Counted from the stretch's first letter, positions 1 to 9,656 are shown. The stretch is DNA of 64,000 nt from an uncultured Collinsella sp. (GCA_947642445.1 CANRSF010000012.1:1-64000), one strand, 5' to 3'. Notes: generated from the letters alone by a model not told the origin. Made by a program: numbers and translations.

Positions 1-1095
1 CCAGCTCCACCCCTCGGGAATCTCGAACGGGATTGCGCCCTCGATGCACTTCGCCTCGCCCTTGCCGCCGGCGGGCTTCTCATAGCGCAGGCCATCGGAA
101 CCGGTGAAGATCACGGTGTCGTTTTTGACGTCCTTCGGCTTGAGCTCGCCGCGACCCACCATGGCGAGCTTCTCCTCGCGGATGCGCGAGAGAAGCTCGC
201 TTGCGGGCTCGTCTCCGGGGTCGTGCTCGACGAGCTCCCCACGGACGGCCAGGTCGAGCACCTTGGACTTGAGTTGCGCGAGCAGGCCGTCGAGGTCCGC
301 CCGGTCTCGCTCGATCCCGTCGACGAGTGCCAGGTATTTGTCGAGCGCGTCGACGATGCGGCGCTGCTCGGCGAGGGGCGGGACGGGGATTAGGAAGGAC
401 TTCAGTTTTCTAGCATTTATATTCGATTGGTTGACACCATCGGTCTTCACGCTCGCACACCAGTTGCGCTCGTATTGCGTGCACATAGCGTAATTGATGT
501 ACTTAGGATTGATTAGGATAGCCCTAAAGCGAATGAGATAGCCTGCATAGATTGCGGGAATTGAGCCATCGTAATAGGCGACTTTGCCAACCCACTCTCG
601 GCTGTTTGTGCGGTTGAAAATCAAATCTCCTGGATGTAAGTCATATTTTGCGATGTCGTTTGCATCTGATGTATAGACAAGGTCCGAATAATCAATTGTG
701 CCAACACGTGTTATGTTGCCCATTCGCAGAACAGGCACCGTTCCTTCTATATCTGATTTTTTAGATGTGCCGTATGAAGGCTCATCAGAAATGCTCGCAA
801 CCCTTGCCCAACTCCATCCTTCAGGGAGCTCGAATGGGATCTCGCTCTCAATGCACTTTGCCTTACCCTCACTATCAGCCCGCTTCTCATAGGGCAGCCC
901 ATCGGAACCGAAATAGATCACGGTATCGTTTTTAACATCCTTAGGCTTGAGCTCGCCGCGCTCGACCATGGCGAGCTTCTCCTCGTGGATGCGCGACAGC
1001 AGCTCGCTTGCGGACTCGTCGTTCGGATCTTGCGGAACAAGCTTGCCGCGGATGGCAAGGTCCAACAGCTTTTGACGTAGTTTCCTAGTGTCCAT
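1..1095 (-). CDS. hsdS: Type I restriction-modification specificity subunit HsdS (3' end outside window)
   Basis: This subunit recognises the DNA target of the type I enzyme and docks HsdM and HsdR. The frame is open from an ATG at 1095 to the left edge (365 codons, no stop), so the second target domain and the stop lie outside. The start overlaps the hsdM stop by one base (TAATG). The N-terminal conserved segment (residues about 1-96) is followed by target recognition domain 1 (about 97-240, more AT-rich). A central helical conserved region with PPLAEQRRIVDALDKYL follows, and then a second copy of the N-terminal segment. Both copies contain ASELLSRI, EEKLAMV and RGELKPKDVKNDTVI, as expected for the pseudo-symmetric HsdS fold. 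The family call is secure; the specificity cannot be predicted. Confidence 0.93.
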   Translation of the reverse strand, partial: MDTRKLRQKLLDLAIRGKLVPQDPNDESASELLSRIHEEKLAMVERGELKPKDVKNDTVIYFGSDGLPYEKRADSEGKAKCIESEIPFELPEGWSWARVASISDEPSYGTSKKSDIEGTVPVLRMGNITRVGTIDYSDLVYTSDANDIAKYDLHPGDLIFNRTNSREWVGKVAYYDGSIPAIYAGYLIRFRAILINPKYINYAMCTQYERNWCASVKTDGVNQSNINARKLKSFLIPVPPLAEQRRIVDALDKYLALVDGIERDRADLDGLLAQLKSKVLDLAVRGELVEHDPGDEPASELLSRIREEKLAMVGRGELKPKDVKNDTVIFTGSDGLRYEKPAGGKGEAKCIEGAIPFEIPEGWSW

Positions 1096-2576
1096 TAGTC
1101 CTCGATGTCCCTCAGAAGCGCCTCGAGCTGCTCCACGGCGTCGGCAATCGCATCGCTCTTCTCGTGAATGCTTGAGAGCAAATCAGAAAGCGAGATCTCC
1201 GAGATGTCCTCACCGGTTTTGATCCAGGTGATATCGAGACTCAGCTTGTCGCGGCTCATAATCTCGTCGATAGTGAAGCGACGCCAACGTCCATCGGGGT
1301 TGTTGTCCTCGTTGTAGGTCTCATCGCGCTCATCGATATGGCCGGGCCTGTAGCATTCAAGGAAGTCGGCAAGGTCCGCCTCGGTCATTGGGTGTTGCTT
1401 CAATGTGTGGTGAACGTTCGTACGATAGTCGTAAATCCACACCTCTCGGGTCTGCACGCTCTCGCTGCCGGGACGGTTCTCGAAGAATATGACGTTAGCC
1501 TTTACGCCTGGCTTGTAGAAGATACCAGTCGGCAAGCGCAGGATAGTGTGCAGGTTCGTGGTCTCCAGCAACTTACGGCGCACCGTCTCACCGGCACCGC
1601 CCTCGAACAGTACGTTGTCAGGTACGACAACGGCAGCGGTGCCGCCAGTTTTCAAGATGGTATGAATGTGCTGAAGAAAGTTCAGTTGCTTGTTCGAGCT
1701 CGTTGCCCAGAAGTCCTGGCGAGAGTACGAGAGCTCTTCGTCGACAAGCTCACCGTCCTCGCCGGCAGCAGCTTTAAGTGTCGCCTTTTTACCAAAAGGC
1801 GGGTTGGTGAGCACGTAGTCGAAACGCGTACCAGGGTCGGAGAGAAGCGCATCATTTCTTGTGATAGGCGGCACATCGTTAAAGTCACCGATGTTGTGCA
1901 GGAAAAGATTCATGAGGCAAAGCCGGCGCGTGGCGGGAACGATCTCCCAGCCGTGGAATGCCTCGTTCTTCAAGAACTTCTTTTGGTCGGCGTCGAGCTG
2001 ATAGGCCTCCTCTATGTAGCTTTTTGCGGCCAGCAGGAAGCCGCCCGAACCGCAGCACGGATCACAGACGGTCTTCTCAGGCTTAGGCTGCGCACACTTG
2101 ACGATGGTGTCGATGAGCGGCCTAGGCGTAAAGTACTGCCCGGCACCAGATTTGGTGTCCTCGGCTATTCGCTGAAGCAGCCCCTCGTAGATGTCGCCCT
2201 TGACGTCCTGCGACATAGCCGTCCACGTTTCTGCGCCGATCATCTGAATAACTCGCGCCAAGATCGCCGGAGAGCTCATCTTGTTTTGGGCCCCAGTAAA
2301 AATCTCCTGCAGCATGCCGCCCTGGGCGCCTAGCTTGTCGAGCATCTTCTTATAGGTGTCGAACAGCTCTGCGCCGCTCTTGTCCGCAAGACACTCCCAA
2401 CGACAGTCCTCCGGAAGACCGGTCGGCCTATTGTAGGGGGGCTTGCTGTACTCGTCTGCCATCTTGAGGAAGAGCAGATATGTGAGTTGTTCGAGATAAT
2501 CGCTGTTGGAAACGCCATCGTTATAGAGGACGGTCGCCATGTTCCAAATCTTCTGGTTAATGGTGGATGCGCTCAT
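1095..2576 (-). CDS. hsdM: Type I restriction-modification methyltransferase subunit HsdM
   Basis: HsdM is the N6-adenine methyltransferase subunit, acting with HsdS on host DNA. Visible motifs are the N-terminal HsdM helical domain (LTYLLFLKMADEY), GQYFTPRP, the SAM-binding motif I DPCCGSGGF (residues 172-180) and the catalytic NPPF (258-261). I chose the ATG at 2576 because AAAGG lies about 8 nt upstream; an in-frame ATG at 2612 would overlap hsdR by 11 nt and add 12 residues not typical of the family. At 493 aa the length is normal. The gene sits 25 nt after hsdR and touches hsdS, so R, M and S form one operon. Confidence 0.96.
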   Translation of the reverse strand: MSASTINQKIWNMATVLYNDGVSNSDYLEQLTYLLFLKMADEYSKPPYNRPTGLPEDCRWECLADKSGAELFDTYKKMLDKLGAQGGMLQEIFTGAQNKMSSPAILARVIQMIGAETWTAMSQDVKGDIYEGLLQRIAEDTKSGAGQYFTPRPLIDTIVKCAQPKPEKTVCDPCCGSGGFLLAAKSYIEEAYQLDADQKKFLKNEAFHGWEIVPATRRLCLMNLFLHNIGDFNDVPPITRNDALLSDPGTRFDYVLTNPPFGKKATLKAAAGEDGELVDEELSYSRQDFWATSSNKQLNFLQHIHTILKTGGTAAVVVPDNVLFEGGAGETVRRKLLETTNLHTILRLPTGIFYKPGVKANVIFFENRPGSESVQTREVWIYDYRTNVHHTLKQHPMTEADLADFLECYRPGHIDERDETYNEDNNPDGRWRRFTIDEIMSRDKLSLDITWIKTGEDISEISLSDLLSSIHEKSDAIADAVEQLEALLRDIED

Positions 2577-2601
2577 GCGCTGCCTTTCTAACTCATAGGT
2601 G

Positions 2602-5364
2602 TTATGCGACAAGCGCGTAGTTCATGTCGTCGAGAACGCCTTGGTACTTATCGCCGAACAGGATGTAGAAACGCCCGAGGCCGCCCTTCTCCCCGAAAGG
2701 CGACAGGTCGAGGTCGTCAGAGCTCACGCTTCCCAAAGTTGAGATATGGTCGCGAATCATACGCAGCCAATCCATCTGCTCTTCGGTAAACTGGCCGTGG
2801 CCTGCGTTCTTGGAGAAGACCCAACTCTTGAAACGCTCCGCCACGCCCGCCTCGAAGGGCCGCAGGATCTTTTCCTGTCCGAGTTCGAATCGAATGACGG
2901 AAATGATGTCCATAATCTTGCCCACAGCGCTTCGCGCCGTAGCGACGGGTGCCCCCGCAACCTCGTATGCATGCCAGACCGTGTCGCAAGAAAGCCCATA
3001 GGGGGACGTTTTCAACGCATCGTGAACAGCCTTGACCATACGCAGCGTGATGGGGCGCTGTTTGTAGGTTTGACCGTAGATGATTTGCAACGCGTCCAGC
3101 TCATCCTTGTTGTCGGCAAGGAACTGTCTGAATGTTTGGATGACCTCTTTGGCGTGGTCCTCGCGGTCGGTGTCCCAACCGGATGAAATGACAGCATCCA
3201 GGTTCTCATTATCTATAACCTGGTCGTGTGCCTTGCGCACGTTTTCGAGATAGTTTCTCAACTCGGCAGAGAACATCGGCTCTATCGCCTTTTCGACAAG
3301 CCGAGACTGGGCTTCTGCCAGCCTGGCTCGCTCTTCTTCGGTTGCTTCTTGAACATCATCGCTAAGGATAAACCCAGCTTCCTTTGCTATCTTGTCCTCG
3401 TCGAAAGCATCAAGCATATCTCTGGCGATATCGTTCACAGAGGCCCCGCCAGCGAGCTCGGCGGCCTTCTTTCGCTCGCCATTGTCCATGACGGCAGCGA
3501 GTCGAAGAAGCCGGCCGGCGAGTGAGGTGACGGTATCGTCATCGCGCGCGCCCATGGCGATGCTCATCATGAGCTCTTTCAAGCTTACTGAGGGCTTCCG
3601 CTCAAGCTGCCTTGTTTCAGTCTTAAGACTCTTCGTGACGCCAACGCAATCGACAACCACGTAGCGGCACTTGTTCGTTGTCGCTGACGGCGAAACGCGA
3701 GCCAGGTCATCATGGCCGAGCGTACGACGCCCGCGGCCAAGCATCTGCTCGAAGTAGTTTTTAGAACGAACATCTCGCATGAAGACAAGACACTCGAGAG
3801 CTTTGACATCGGTACCAGTAGCGATCATGTCAACGGTCACGGCTATGCGTGGATAGAATTCGTTGCGGAATGCCGCAAGTACAGACTTGGGGTCCTCTTC
3901 AGCGTTATAGGTTATCTTCTTACAGAACTCGTTCCCGCGCCCGAATTCTTCGCGCACAATGTTGATGATGTCGTCCGCATGACTGTCTGTTTTGGCAAAG
4001 ATGAGAGTCTTGGGTATTTCCTTGCGGCCAGGAAACATAACCGTTGTGACCTTGTCGCGGAACTCGCGGATGATGGTGCGTATCTGGGACGGGTTGACAA
4101 CATCGCGGTCCAGTTTACCCTTGTCGTATTCCAAATCCTCGTCGTTCTGCTCCCATCGCTTCTCACGGGAAAGGCGATCCCTCTTTTCAACTAGACGCTC
4201 GGTAATCGTCGCGCCGTTCTTGCTCACATCAGTTTCGATGATGTAGATATCGCCGCCGACATTGACGCCGTCAATGACTGCCTCCTCATGGGTGTATTCA
4301 CTCACGACGTTCTGATTGAAAAAAGAATAGGTTCGCTTGTCAGGCGTAGCAGTAAGCCCGATGAGAAAGGCATCGAAGTAATCGAGGACCTGCTGCCAGA
4401 CGTTATAGATAGAACGGTGGCACTCATCGATGATGATGAAATCGAAGTATTCAGGCGGGTAAGCCGAGTTGTACTCAACATCGCGTGGCCCGCCGACGAA
4501 GCGACCCTCACTAGGGGAAGATTCCTCGTCCGCCTCATCAAGTTCCTTGCCCTTGAGAATGGAGTACATGCGCTGAATAGTACTGATGCATACGTTGGAG
4601 CCATTGGGGATCTGCGAAGAGGTCAAACGGCAGACGTTGTAAAGCTCAGGAAACAACCTCGCATCGTCGGTAGGCCTGTATTTGCGGAACTCCTCCTCGG
4701 CCTGTTCCCCCAGGTTCTTTGTGTCAACAAGGAATAGAATGCGCTTTGCCTTGGCAAATTTGAGCAGACGATAAACGTTGGTAATAGCGGTATATGTCTT
4801 GCCAGCACCAGTGGCCATTTGGATTAACGCGCGCGGGCGATTCTCCTCAAACGTCTTTTCGAGTTTTAAAATTGCATTTACTTGGCACTTGCGATAGCCG
4901 GCGGTCTCGAAGTCGGGAAAAGACTTAAGTCTATTCCGAAGAGTGCCAGAATCCTTCAGCCAACTACGTAGCTGTTCCGGTCTATGAAAAGAGAAGATCT
5001 CGCGAGAGCGGTAGTCTTTATCGTGGTAGTCGCAAAACCGGACCAGGACGTCGGTCGCCTCGTAGACAAAGCGAATGTCAATATTTGTAGTGGCATATTT
5101 GAATTCACTCTCAGCGTATTGCTTTGACTGCTCGGCTACCGCTGTTAGCTTCTCGCCCTTGTTGTGTTCCTTGGCTTCAATTAACCCGCAGGGGGTGCCA
5201 TCAACAAAGATAAGGTAATCACATGGTCCAGAAGTCGTTTGCCACTCACGGACAACGACACCGCAGGCCGCTGCGGGATTGAACTCTTTAACGTCCTGAA
5301 CGACATATCCAGAAGCCCTCAACTTTTCATCGATAACAAGACGCGCTTTTTCCTCGGGACTCAC
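2602..5364 (-). CDS. hsdR: Type I restriction enzyme R subunit HsdR (EcoEI-like)
   Basis: HsdR is the ATP-dependent translocase and endonuclease of the complex. The N-terminal nuclease domain has D49 followed by the E-A-K triad (residues 63-65). The SF2 helicase core shows Walker A GAGKT (186-190), DECH (313-316), a GLTATP motif and GRGRR of motif VI. The C-terminal half is helical, as in EcoEI-type R subunits, and 920 aa is a usual length. The start is a GTG with AGAAAGG upstream; an in-frame TAG not far upstream and the absence of any in-frame ATG rule out a longer reading. It is the first gene of the operon hsdR-hsdM-hsdS. Confidence 0.95.
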   Translation of the reverse strand: MSPEEKARLVIDEKLRASGYVVQDVKEFNPAAACGVVVREWQTTSGPCDYLIFVDGTPCGLIEAKEHNKGEKLTAVAEQSKQYAESEFKYATTNIDIRFVYEATDVLVRFCDYHDKDYRSREIFSFHRPEQLRSWLKDSGTLRNRLKSFPDFETAGYRKCQVNAILKLEKTFEENRPRALIQMATGAGKTYTAITNVYRLLKFAKAKRILFLVDTKNLGEQAEEEFRKYRPTDDARLFPELYNVCRLTSSQIPNGSNVCISTIQRMYSILKGKELDEADEESSPSEGRFVGGPRDVEYNSAYPPEYFDFIIIDECHRSIYNVWQQVLDYFDAFLIGLTATPDKRTYSFFNQNVVSEYTHEEAVIDGVNVGGDIYIIETDVSKNGATITERLVEKRDRLSREKRWEQNDEDLEYDKGKLDRDVVNPSQIRTIIREFRDKVTTVMFPGRKEIPKTLIFAKTDSHADDIINIVREEFGRGNEFCKKITYNAEEDPKSVLAAFRNEFYPRIAVTVDMIATGTDVKALECLVFMRDVRSKNYFEQMLGRGRRTLGHDDLARVSPSATTNKCRYVVVDCVGVTKSLKTETRQLERKPSVSLKELMMSIAMGARDDDTVTSLAGRLLRLAAVMDNGERKKAAELAGGASVNDIARDMLDAFDEDKIAKEAGFILSDDVQEATEEERARLAEAQSRLVEKAIEPMFSAELRNYLENVRKAHDQVIDNENLDAVISSGWDTDREDHAKEVIQTFRQFLADNKDELDALQIIYGQTYKQRPITLRMVKAVHDALKTSPYGLSCDTVWHAYEVAGAPVATARSAVGKIMDIISVIRFELGQEKILRPFEAGVAERFKSWVFSKNAGHGQFTEEQMDWLRMIRDHISTLGSVSSDDLDLSPFGEKGGLGRFYILFGDKYQGVLDDMNYALVA

Positions 5365-5717
5365 CCAACCGCCAGCCTTTCTCGATGCCGCAAACTAATA
5401 TGCCAGCGTCCTAGAACATACATAAAAACATTTTATCAGGCAGTAGACAGCAGCGTCTATCTCTGAGCAAAAGCAGCGAGCGTTCTGGAGGAACGGTCGT
5501 TGAAGCGTGGTGGGCCCCGGACCCATCGGCGACGCAGCACATGTCCTAGAAAGTCAGAGAGAAACGCTCTATGTTTAGAAGCAAACGGATGGTCTTTCCA
5601 AAAGAAACACGAGAAGCGCATCAATTGAATTAAGGGAAGTTGAAATACAATAGACAGCAGTGAATTTATCAATGGCCTTCAGTCACCCAAGTCCACCAGC
5701 CACTCTTAGCAAATTGC
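5365..5717. other. Intergenic region upstream of hsdR
   Basis: There is no convincing coding sequence here. The part next to hsdR is AT-rich and should hold the operon promoter; TAGACG and TAAAAT separated by 18 nt (minus strand, around 5420-5455) are the best hexamers I can see, and they are weak. The rest leads into the exonuclease remnant. Confidence 0.4.
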
Positions 5718-6056
5718 CTAACCCCTTCGCCTTCGGCTTCAGCAGCAGATCGCTTAGCTCGGGGCACTTGCTGGAAAGGCGCGTCTGGGCGCACTCGTCC
5801 ATCCCCATCGTTGACGGATCTCCTGCCCGCGCGGGCTCACGTGATAGCCCCGTCAATCGCCTGTTTAAGCAGCCTGGCGGTCACGTGCATATCAGCAAGG
5901 GCACCGTGAGCACGGTCCGTCGACTCATCAAAATCGATACCGAGTCCCGGTGACGCACCACCCAGCGAGACTAACCCATAGCCGCCCACCTCCATAATCG
6001 AGATGTATAACGCCTGCAGGTCGGTCCAGTCCGCAGGAAATGCGGCGAGGCCTATG
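5718..6056 (-). pseudogene. Decayed copy of the DEDDh exonuclease gene (C-terminal part)
   Basis: The minus strand reads as a close relative of the C-terminal ~110 residues of the exonuclease at 7445-8179: FPADWTDLQALYISIMEVG here against FPTDWADLQAFYTSIMDVG there, and later LLKQAIDG, RLSSK-like and LLLK-like segments. One base is lost in the DG(D)YHVSS segment, giving a frameshift and a TGA, and the following region is further disrupted. The N-terminal half with the DFE motif is missing. The stop codon position (5718) matches that of the intact copy. It is a truncated, frameshifted paralogue left by duplication, in the same orientation as the intact gene. Confidence 0.82.
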
Positions 6057-6165
6057 CGCTTCGACCGTCAATCGGCCTCGTGCTACCGCTAATCCGTCCC
6101 GTCCCGGCAGCTCACACAACGGTGAGATAATTCCCGCGACTATTAACGTAAGCAAGGAGCACGCT

Positions 6166-7401
6166 ATGGCAGACAACGAGATCAAACCCTCGACGGACGG
6201 CGACCGAGAGGAACTCGTGGCAAAACAGCTCGCATCTACCAAAATCCACCTCGCGCTCACTCAGGAGCGGGCGGACGTCTCCGGCGCCATCAAGCTCCCG
6301 CTCGAACGAGTCCCCCAGCTCGGCATAGCGCTCGCCTCACTCCCCTCGACGTTCCGCACCGTCACCAATAAGGTGAGCGTGCCTATGCTGCTCCAGCCAA
6401 CCGACAAGTTTGGCAGTCCGCTTGACCCGTCGATACTCCAATCGTTCAAGGACGGCAGCGGCCTCATGGGGTCCTACCGCGACGCAGCCAATGGCTTTGG
6501 GCAGGCTCGCCTCCACGTTGTCGAGGGTAATATCGCCACGAGTGTCACGCAAGTGCCCTACGACCCGACGTCGCTGTTCATGGCAGCCGCAATCGCGCAG
6601 ATAAACCAAAAGCTCGACTCCATCCAGGAGTCCGTCGACGAAATGTTCGAGTATATGCGCCAGCGTGACAAGGCCAACATGCGCGGCAACCTCAAGACAC
6701 TTGTAGACATCCTCAACGGCTACGGCCTCAACTACGACAAAGCCGTTTACATGGCCAATGCCCATATGAAGGTACTCGACATCAAACAGGCCTCCGTGCA
6801 GGACATGGAACATTTCCGTTCGCAAGCACAAGCGGACCTGAAAAAGAAAGGGTTCATCGAGGTGCGAGACGACGTGAAAAGGCGCCTCGACAAGGTTCTC
6901 GACTATCTCAGGGACTACCAGCTCGCCACCTATATCCACGCGTTCTCGCTGTTCCTCGAGCCCATGCTCACCCAGAACTTCAAACCTGCAAAGCTCGCAG
7001 ACGCTGCCGCAAAAATCGAGGCGGACTCGCTTGCGTACCGCGAACTCTACACCGAATGTTACAACGCACTCGAGGCGAGCACTGCCGACACTATCGATGT
7101 GGCACTTCTGGGCGGCATCGCCTCCGCAGGCAAGATGCTCGGTCGCGCCATCGCGGCGACGCCCATCGGCGAGCTCACGCCCATAGACGAGGCGCTTGAG
7201 GGTGCAGGAGAGGACATCGGCAGGTTCAACGACGAGCAATCCGAGAAACTCATTGAGAAGCTCCACCAGGCAAAGACGCCCGACGTCGCACCGTTCAGGC
7301 AGAGTGTGATGGAGATCGACATCCTCTACAACCGTCCCACGCAGATTGCCGTGGACGCCGAGAACGTCTACATCTTACCTGCCAAGCAGCAGGAAGAGTA
7401 G
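6166..7401 (+). CDS. Hypothetical helical protein in a defence-like neighbourhood
   Basis: I do not recognise this 411-residue protein. The ATG at 6166 has AAGGAG 7 nt upstream, which fixes the start over longer readings. There is no signal peptide. It is rich in predicted helix: a segment at 140-175 (IAQINQKLDSIQESVDEMFEYM) looks like coiled coil, and 230-300 is charged and helical. Residues 312-334 form a Gly/Ala-rich amphipathic or membrane-active stretch (LLGGIASAGKMLGRAIAATP). It lies between a type I R-M system and an exonuclease/ATPase pair, on the opposite strand, and is bracketed by two copies of the exonuclease gene. A defence or toxin-like role is a guess from context only. Confidence 0.75.
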   Translation: MADNEIKPSTDGDREELVAKQLASTKIHLALTQERADVSGAIKLPLERVPQLGIALASLPSTFRTVTNKVSVPMLLQPTDKFGSPLDPSILQSFKDGSGLMGSYRDAANGFGQARLHVVEGNIATSVTQVPYDPTSLFMAAAIAQINQKLDSIQESVDEMFEYMRQRDKANMRGNLKTLVDILNGYGLNYDKAVYMANAHMKVLDIKQASVQDMEHFRSQAQADLKKKGFIEVRDDVKRRLDKVLDYLRDYQLATYIHAFSLFLEPMLTQNFKPAKLADAAAKIEADSLAYRELYTECYNALEASTADTIDVALLGGIASAGKMLGRAIAATPIGELTPIDEALEGAGEDIGRFNDEQSEKLIEKLHQAKTPDVAPFRQSVMEIDILYNRPTQIAVDAENVYILPAKQQEE

Positions 7402-7444
7402 CGATACGCGACTGGCACGCACTGTAAAGGCAGCCGACGCTGCC

Positions 7445-8179
7445 CTATCTCCCCTCCGCCTTCAGCTTTAGCAGCAGGTCGCCCAGCTCGGGGAACTTGC
7501 TGGAAAGGCGCGTCTGAGGTCGCTCGCCCATCCTCCACCGCTGGCGGACTTCCTGGGCGCGCGAGCTCACGTGGTAGTCCCCGTCCATCATCTGCTTGAG
7601 CAGCTTGGCGGTCACGCGCGCATCGGCCAGGGCGCTGTGGGCGTGACCCATCGACTCGTCGAACTCGATGCCAAACCACGTTGCCGCGTCACTCAAAGAG
7701 ACGCAACCGTGGCTGCCCACGTCCATAATCGAGGTGTAAAACGCCTGCAGGTCGGCCCAGTCCGTAGGAAATGCGGAAAGATCGATGCACTTTGCCTGGC
7801 ACTCGGTCAAAAGCTGTCGACGGTCCGCCCCGCTCCAACAGACCACCTGGGCGGAGTAGCGACCAATCCAATCGCCGAGCCTTTTGATCACCACATAGAG
7901 CGGATCGGCCATCGCGGTGTCCACGGCCGATATCCCTGTGAGCTCGCGGACGGGGAACGCGACGCCTTCGGTAAATTCCGTCTGCACAAACTGCGAGAAC
8001 TCGCCCATAACGTTGCCGTGGTAATCGAGCTTGACGGCGCCGACCTCGATAATCTCGTTGCGCAGCCCACGGCGCTGGCGCTGCTTTGGCACCGGCGCAA
8101 ACTCAAAGTCCAGCACAATCTGGCGCGCAAAGTTCGTCGTATCGATAGCCGAGATACCCGGCGTCTTTTCAGCTGACAC
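7445..8179 (-). CDS. 3'-5' exonuclease, DEDDh (DnaQ/RNase T) family
   Basis: This is a stand-alone exonuclease domain protein of 244 aa. The Exo I motif is LDFE (D24, E26), Exo II is in WSGADRRQ, and Exo III has H followed four residues later by D in AHSALADARVTA, which places it in the DEDDh group. The C-terminal ~50 residues (EVRQRW to LLLKLKAEG) form a basic helical tail. The start is a GTG at 8179 with GAAAGG 7 nt upstream; a longer frame to 8290 has no support. It converges with the unknown gene at 6166-7401, and a broken paralogue lies on the other side of that gene. The substrate (DNA or RNA) cannot be told. Confidence 0.88.
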   Translation of the reverse strand: MSAEKTPGISAIDTTNFARQIVLDFEFAPVPKQRQRRGLRNEIIEVGAVKLDYHGNVMGEFSQFVQTEFTEGVAFPVRELTGISAVDTAMADPLYVVIKRLGDWIGRYSAQVVCWSGADRRQLLTECQAKCIDLSAFPTDWADLQAFYTSIMDVGSHGCVSLSDAATWFGIEFDESMGHAHSALADARVTAKLLKQMMDGDYHVSSRAQEVRQRWRMGERPQTRLSSKFPELGDLLLKLKAEGR

Positions 8180-8276
8180 GGTTAGGGCCTTTCTCCGTTG
8201 CCTGCCGCTCGTTTCTCGAACGGCTTCGTCGCAGTAAGCGTAACCGCCTGCGCAGACACAAACACAGGGTGGCCCC

Positions 8277-9656
8277 TCACATCTCGGCAAACGAGATCAG
8301 CTTGACGTCTCCCCTACTCTCTGCGGCATCCCGACATCCCTGTGTAAAACCGCTTTTTGAGAAAAGTGCATAGCTTTTTCGCTGCCGCCTAAAGAGCTCG
8401 CTTCGGTGCACGAGTTTTTGCAGCACGTCTTCGCCCGCCGGTTCATTGCGCCATTTGCACTCCGCAAACAGCGCAGCGCCCTCGCCATCGTCAACAATCA
8501 AGTCGATTTCTTCCTGCGTGTGCGTGCGATTATCCGTCCCCCACCAGCGCCCGACGCTCGCCGGAACCACATCGAGTTGGCCCGCCCGCGCGAGTTCGTA
8601 CACGTATTGCCTGCATATAAGCTCAAAGACCGTGCCCATGTAATCCGATACGTGCGGCTCAATGCGCTTATACGCCATCTCGGCCATATCGTTTTGAATC
8701 AGCCCGATGTTCTGCGGCACAAACTTGTACCAGAACCTAAACATCTGGTCGCTCAGTAGATACACGGCCCGCTTATTGCTCGTCTCGTTTAGGGGCAGCT
8801 CGCGCTCGACAATCCCAAGCGACGCCAGCTTATCCACATAGCTCTTTACGTTGCTCGCAGGGATTCCCGTAGAGCTCGCAATCTCCGAGATCTTCGAGCG
8901 CCCCTGAGCAATTGCTTGCACGATCGCATCATATTGCTCGGGATTGCGGCACTCTTGCAATAGCAGGTTACTCGGCTCCTCAAAGAGATAGCCTGTAGGA
9001 GTAAGAAAAAGACGTTTGATGTTGTCCTTGAGCGGTGCGGCAGGATTGACTTTCTCGATATATGCAGGAATGCCGCCCGTCATGCCATAGCAAACTGCAG
9101 CGTCTTCGCGACTCATGCTCTGCCACAGGCCGAGGGTCGTCATAAAATCGAGCGGCATGATCTTAAACTGGGCCGTACGCCTACCGTATAGTGGGCTCTC
9201 GTAGCCCAACACCTGTTCCTCCATAAACGAAAGAGACGAGCCGCATAGAATCAGCATGAGCCTGGTCTCTTTGTACAGGTGATCAATCTTGTCTTGCAGC
9301 AACGAACTGATCTCGGGATTCGATTGGGCGAGATAGGGATACTCGTCAATCACGACAATCAAACGTTCCGTGCGAGCCATGGTGGCCAATGCATCGAACG
9401 CCTCGTCAAAGCTACGAAACGACACGCCTGCAGCACCAACCGAGCCTGCAAGTATCGCCTGGCTAAAGCCGTGCAGGTTTGCCTCTGCATTGGTGCGACG
9501 AGCTTGAAAGTAAATAGCCTTCTTGCCTTGGATGAACTCTGTGATAAGGCGCGTTTTACCCACGCGACGACGGCCGTAAATCACAGGCATTTCAAATGAA
9601 CCCGTGCCATACAGTCGATTGAGCTCGGACATTTCCGCTGTTCTTCCGATAAACAT
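8277..9656 (-). CDS. ATPase of the archaeal-ATPase/DUF234 family
   Basis: The 459-residue protein has an N-terminal AAA-type NTPase (Walker A GRRRVGKT at 28-35; Walker B IDEYPYL around 103-109). A winged-helix segment (about 250-290, SEIASSTGIPASNVKSYVDKL) is followed by a C-terminal DUF234 domain. The last domain has EEIDLIVDD followed by AECKW (D385, E399, K401), the spacing of a PD-(D/E)XK nuclease, so a nuclease-like activity is plausible. Such proteins are common in accessory islands and their role is poorly known. AAGGA lies 9 nt before the ATG at 9656. A perfect 25-bp inverted repeat with a TATAAT sequence lies 16 nt upstream. Confidence 0.9.
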   Translation of the reverse strand: MFIGRTAEMSELNRLYGTGSFEMPVIYGRRRVGKTRLITEFIQGKKAIYFQARRTNAEANLHGFSQAILAGSVGAAGVSFRSFDEAFDALATMARTERLIVVIDEYPYLAQSNPEISSLLQDKIDHLYKETRLMLILCGSSLSFMEEQVLGYESPLYGRRTAQFKIMPLDFMTTLGLWQSMSREDAAVCYGMTGGIPAYIEKVNPAAPLKDNIKRLFLTPTGYLFEEPSNLLLQECRNPEQYDAIVQAIAQGRSKISEIASSTGIPASNVKSYVDKLASLGIVERELPLNETSNKRAVYLLSDQMFRFWYKFVPQNIGLIQNDMAEMAYKRIEPHVSDYMGTVFELICRQYVYELARAGQLDVVPASVGRWWGTDNRTHTQEEIDLIVDDGEGAALFAECKWRNEPAGEDVLQKLVHRSELFRRQRKSYALFSKSGFTQGCRDAAESRGDVKLISFAEM

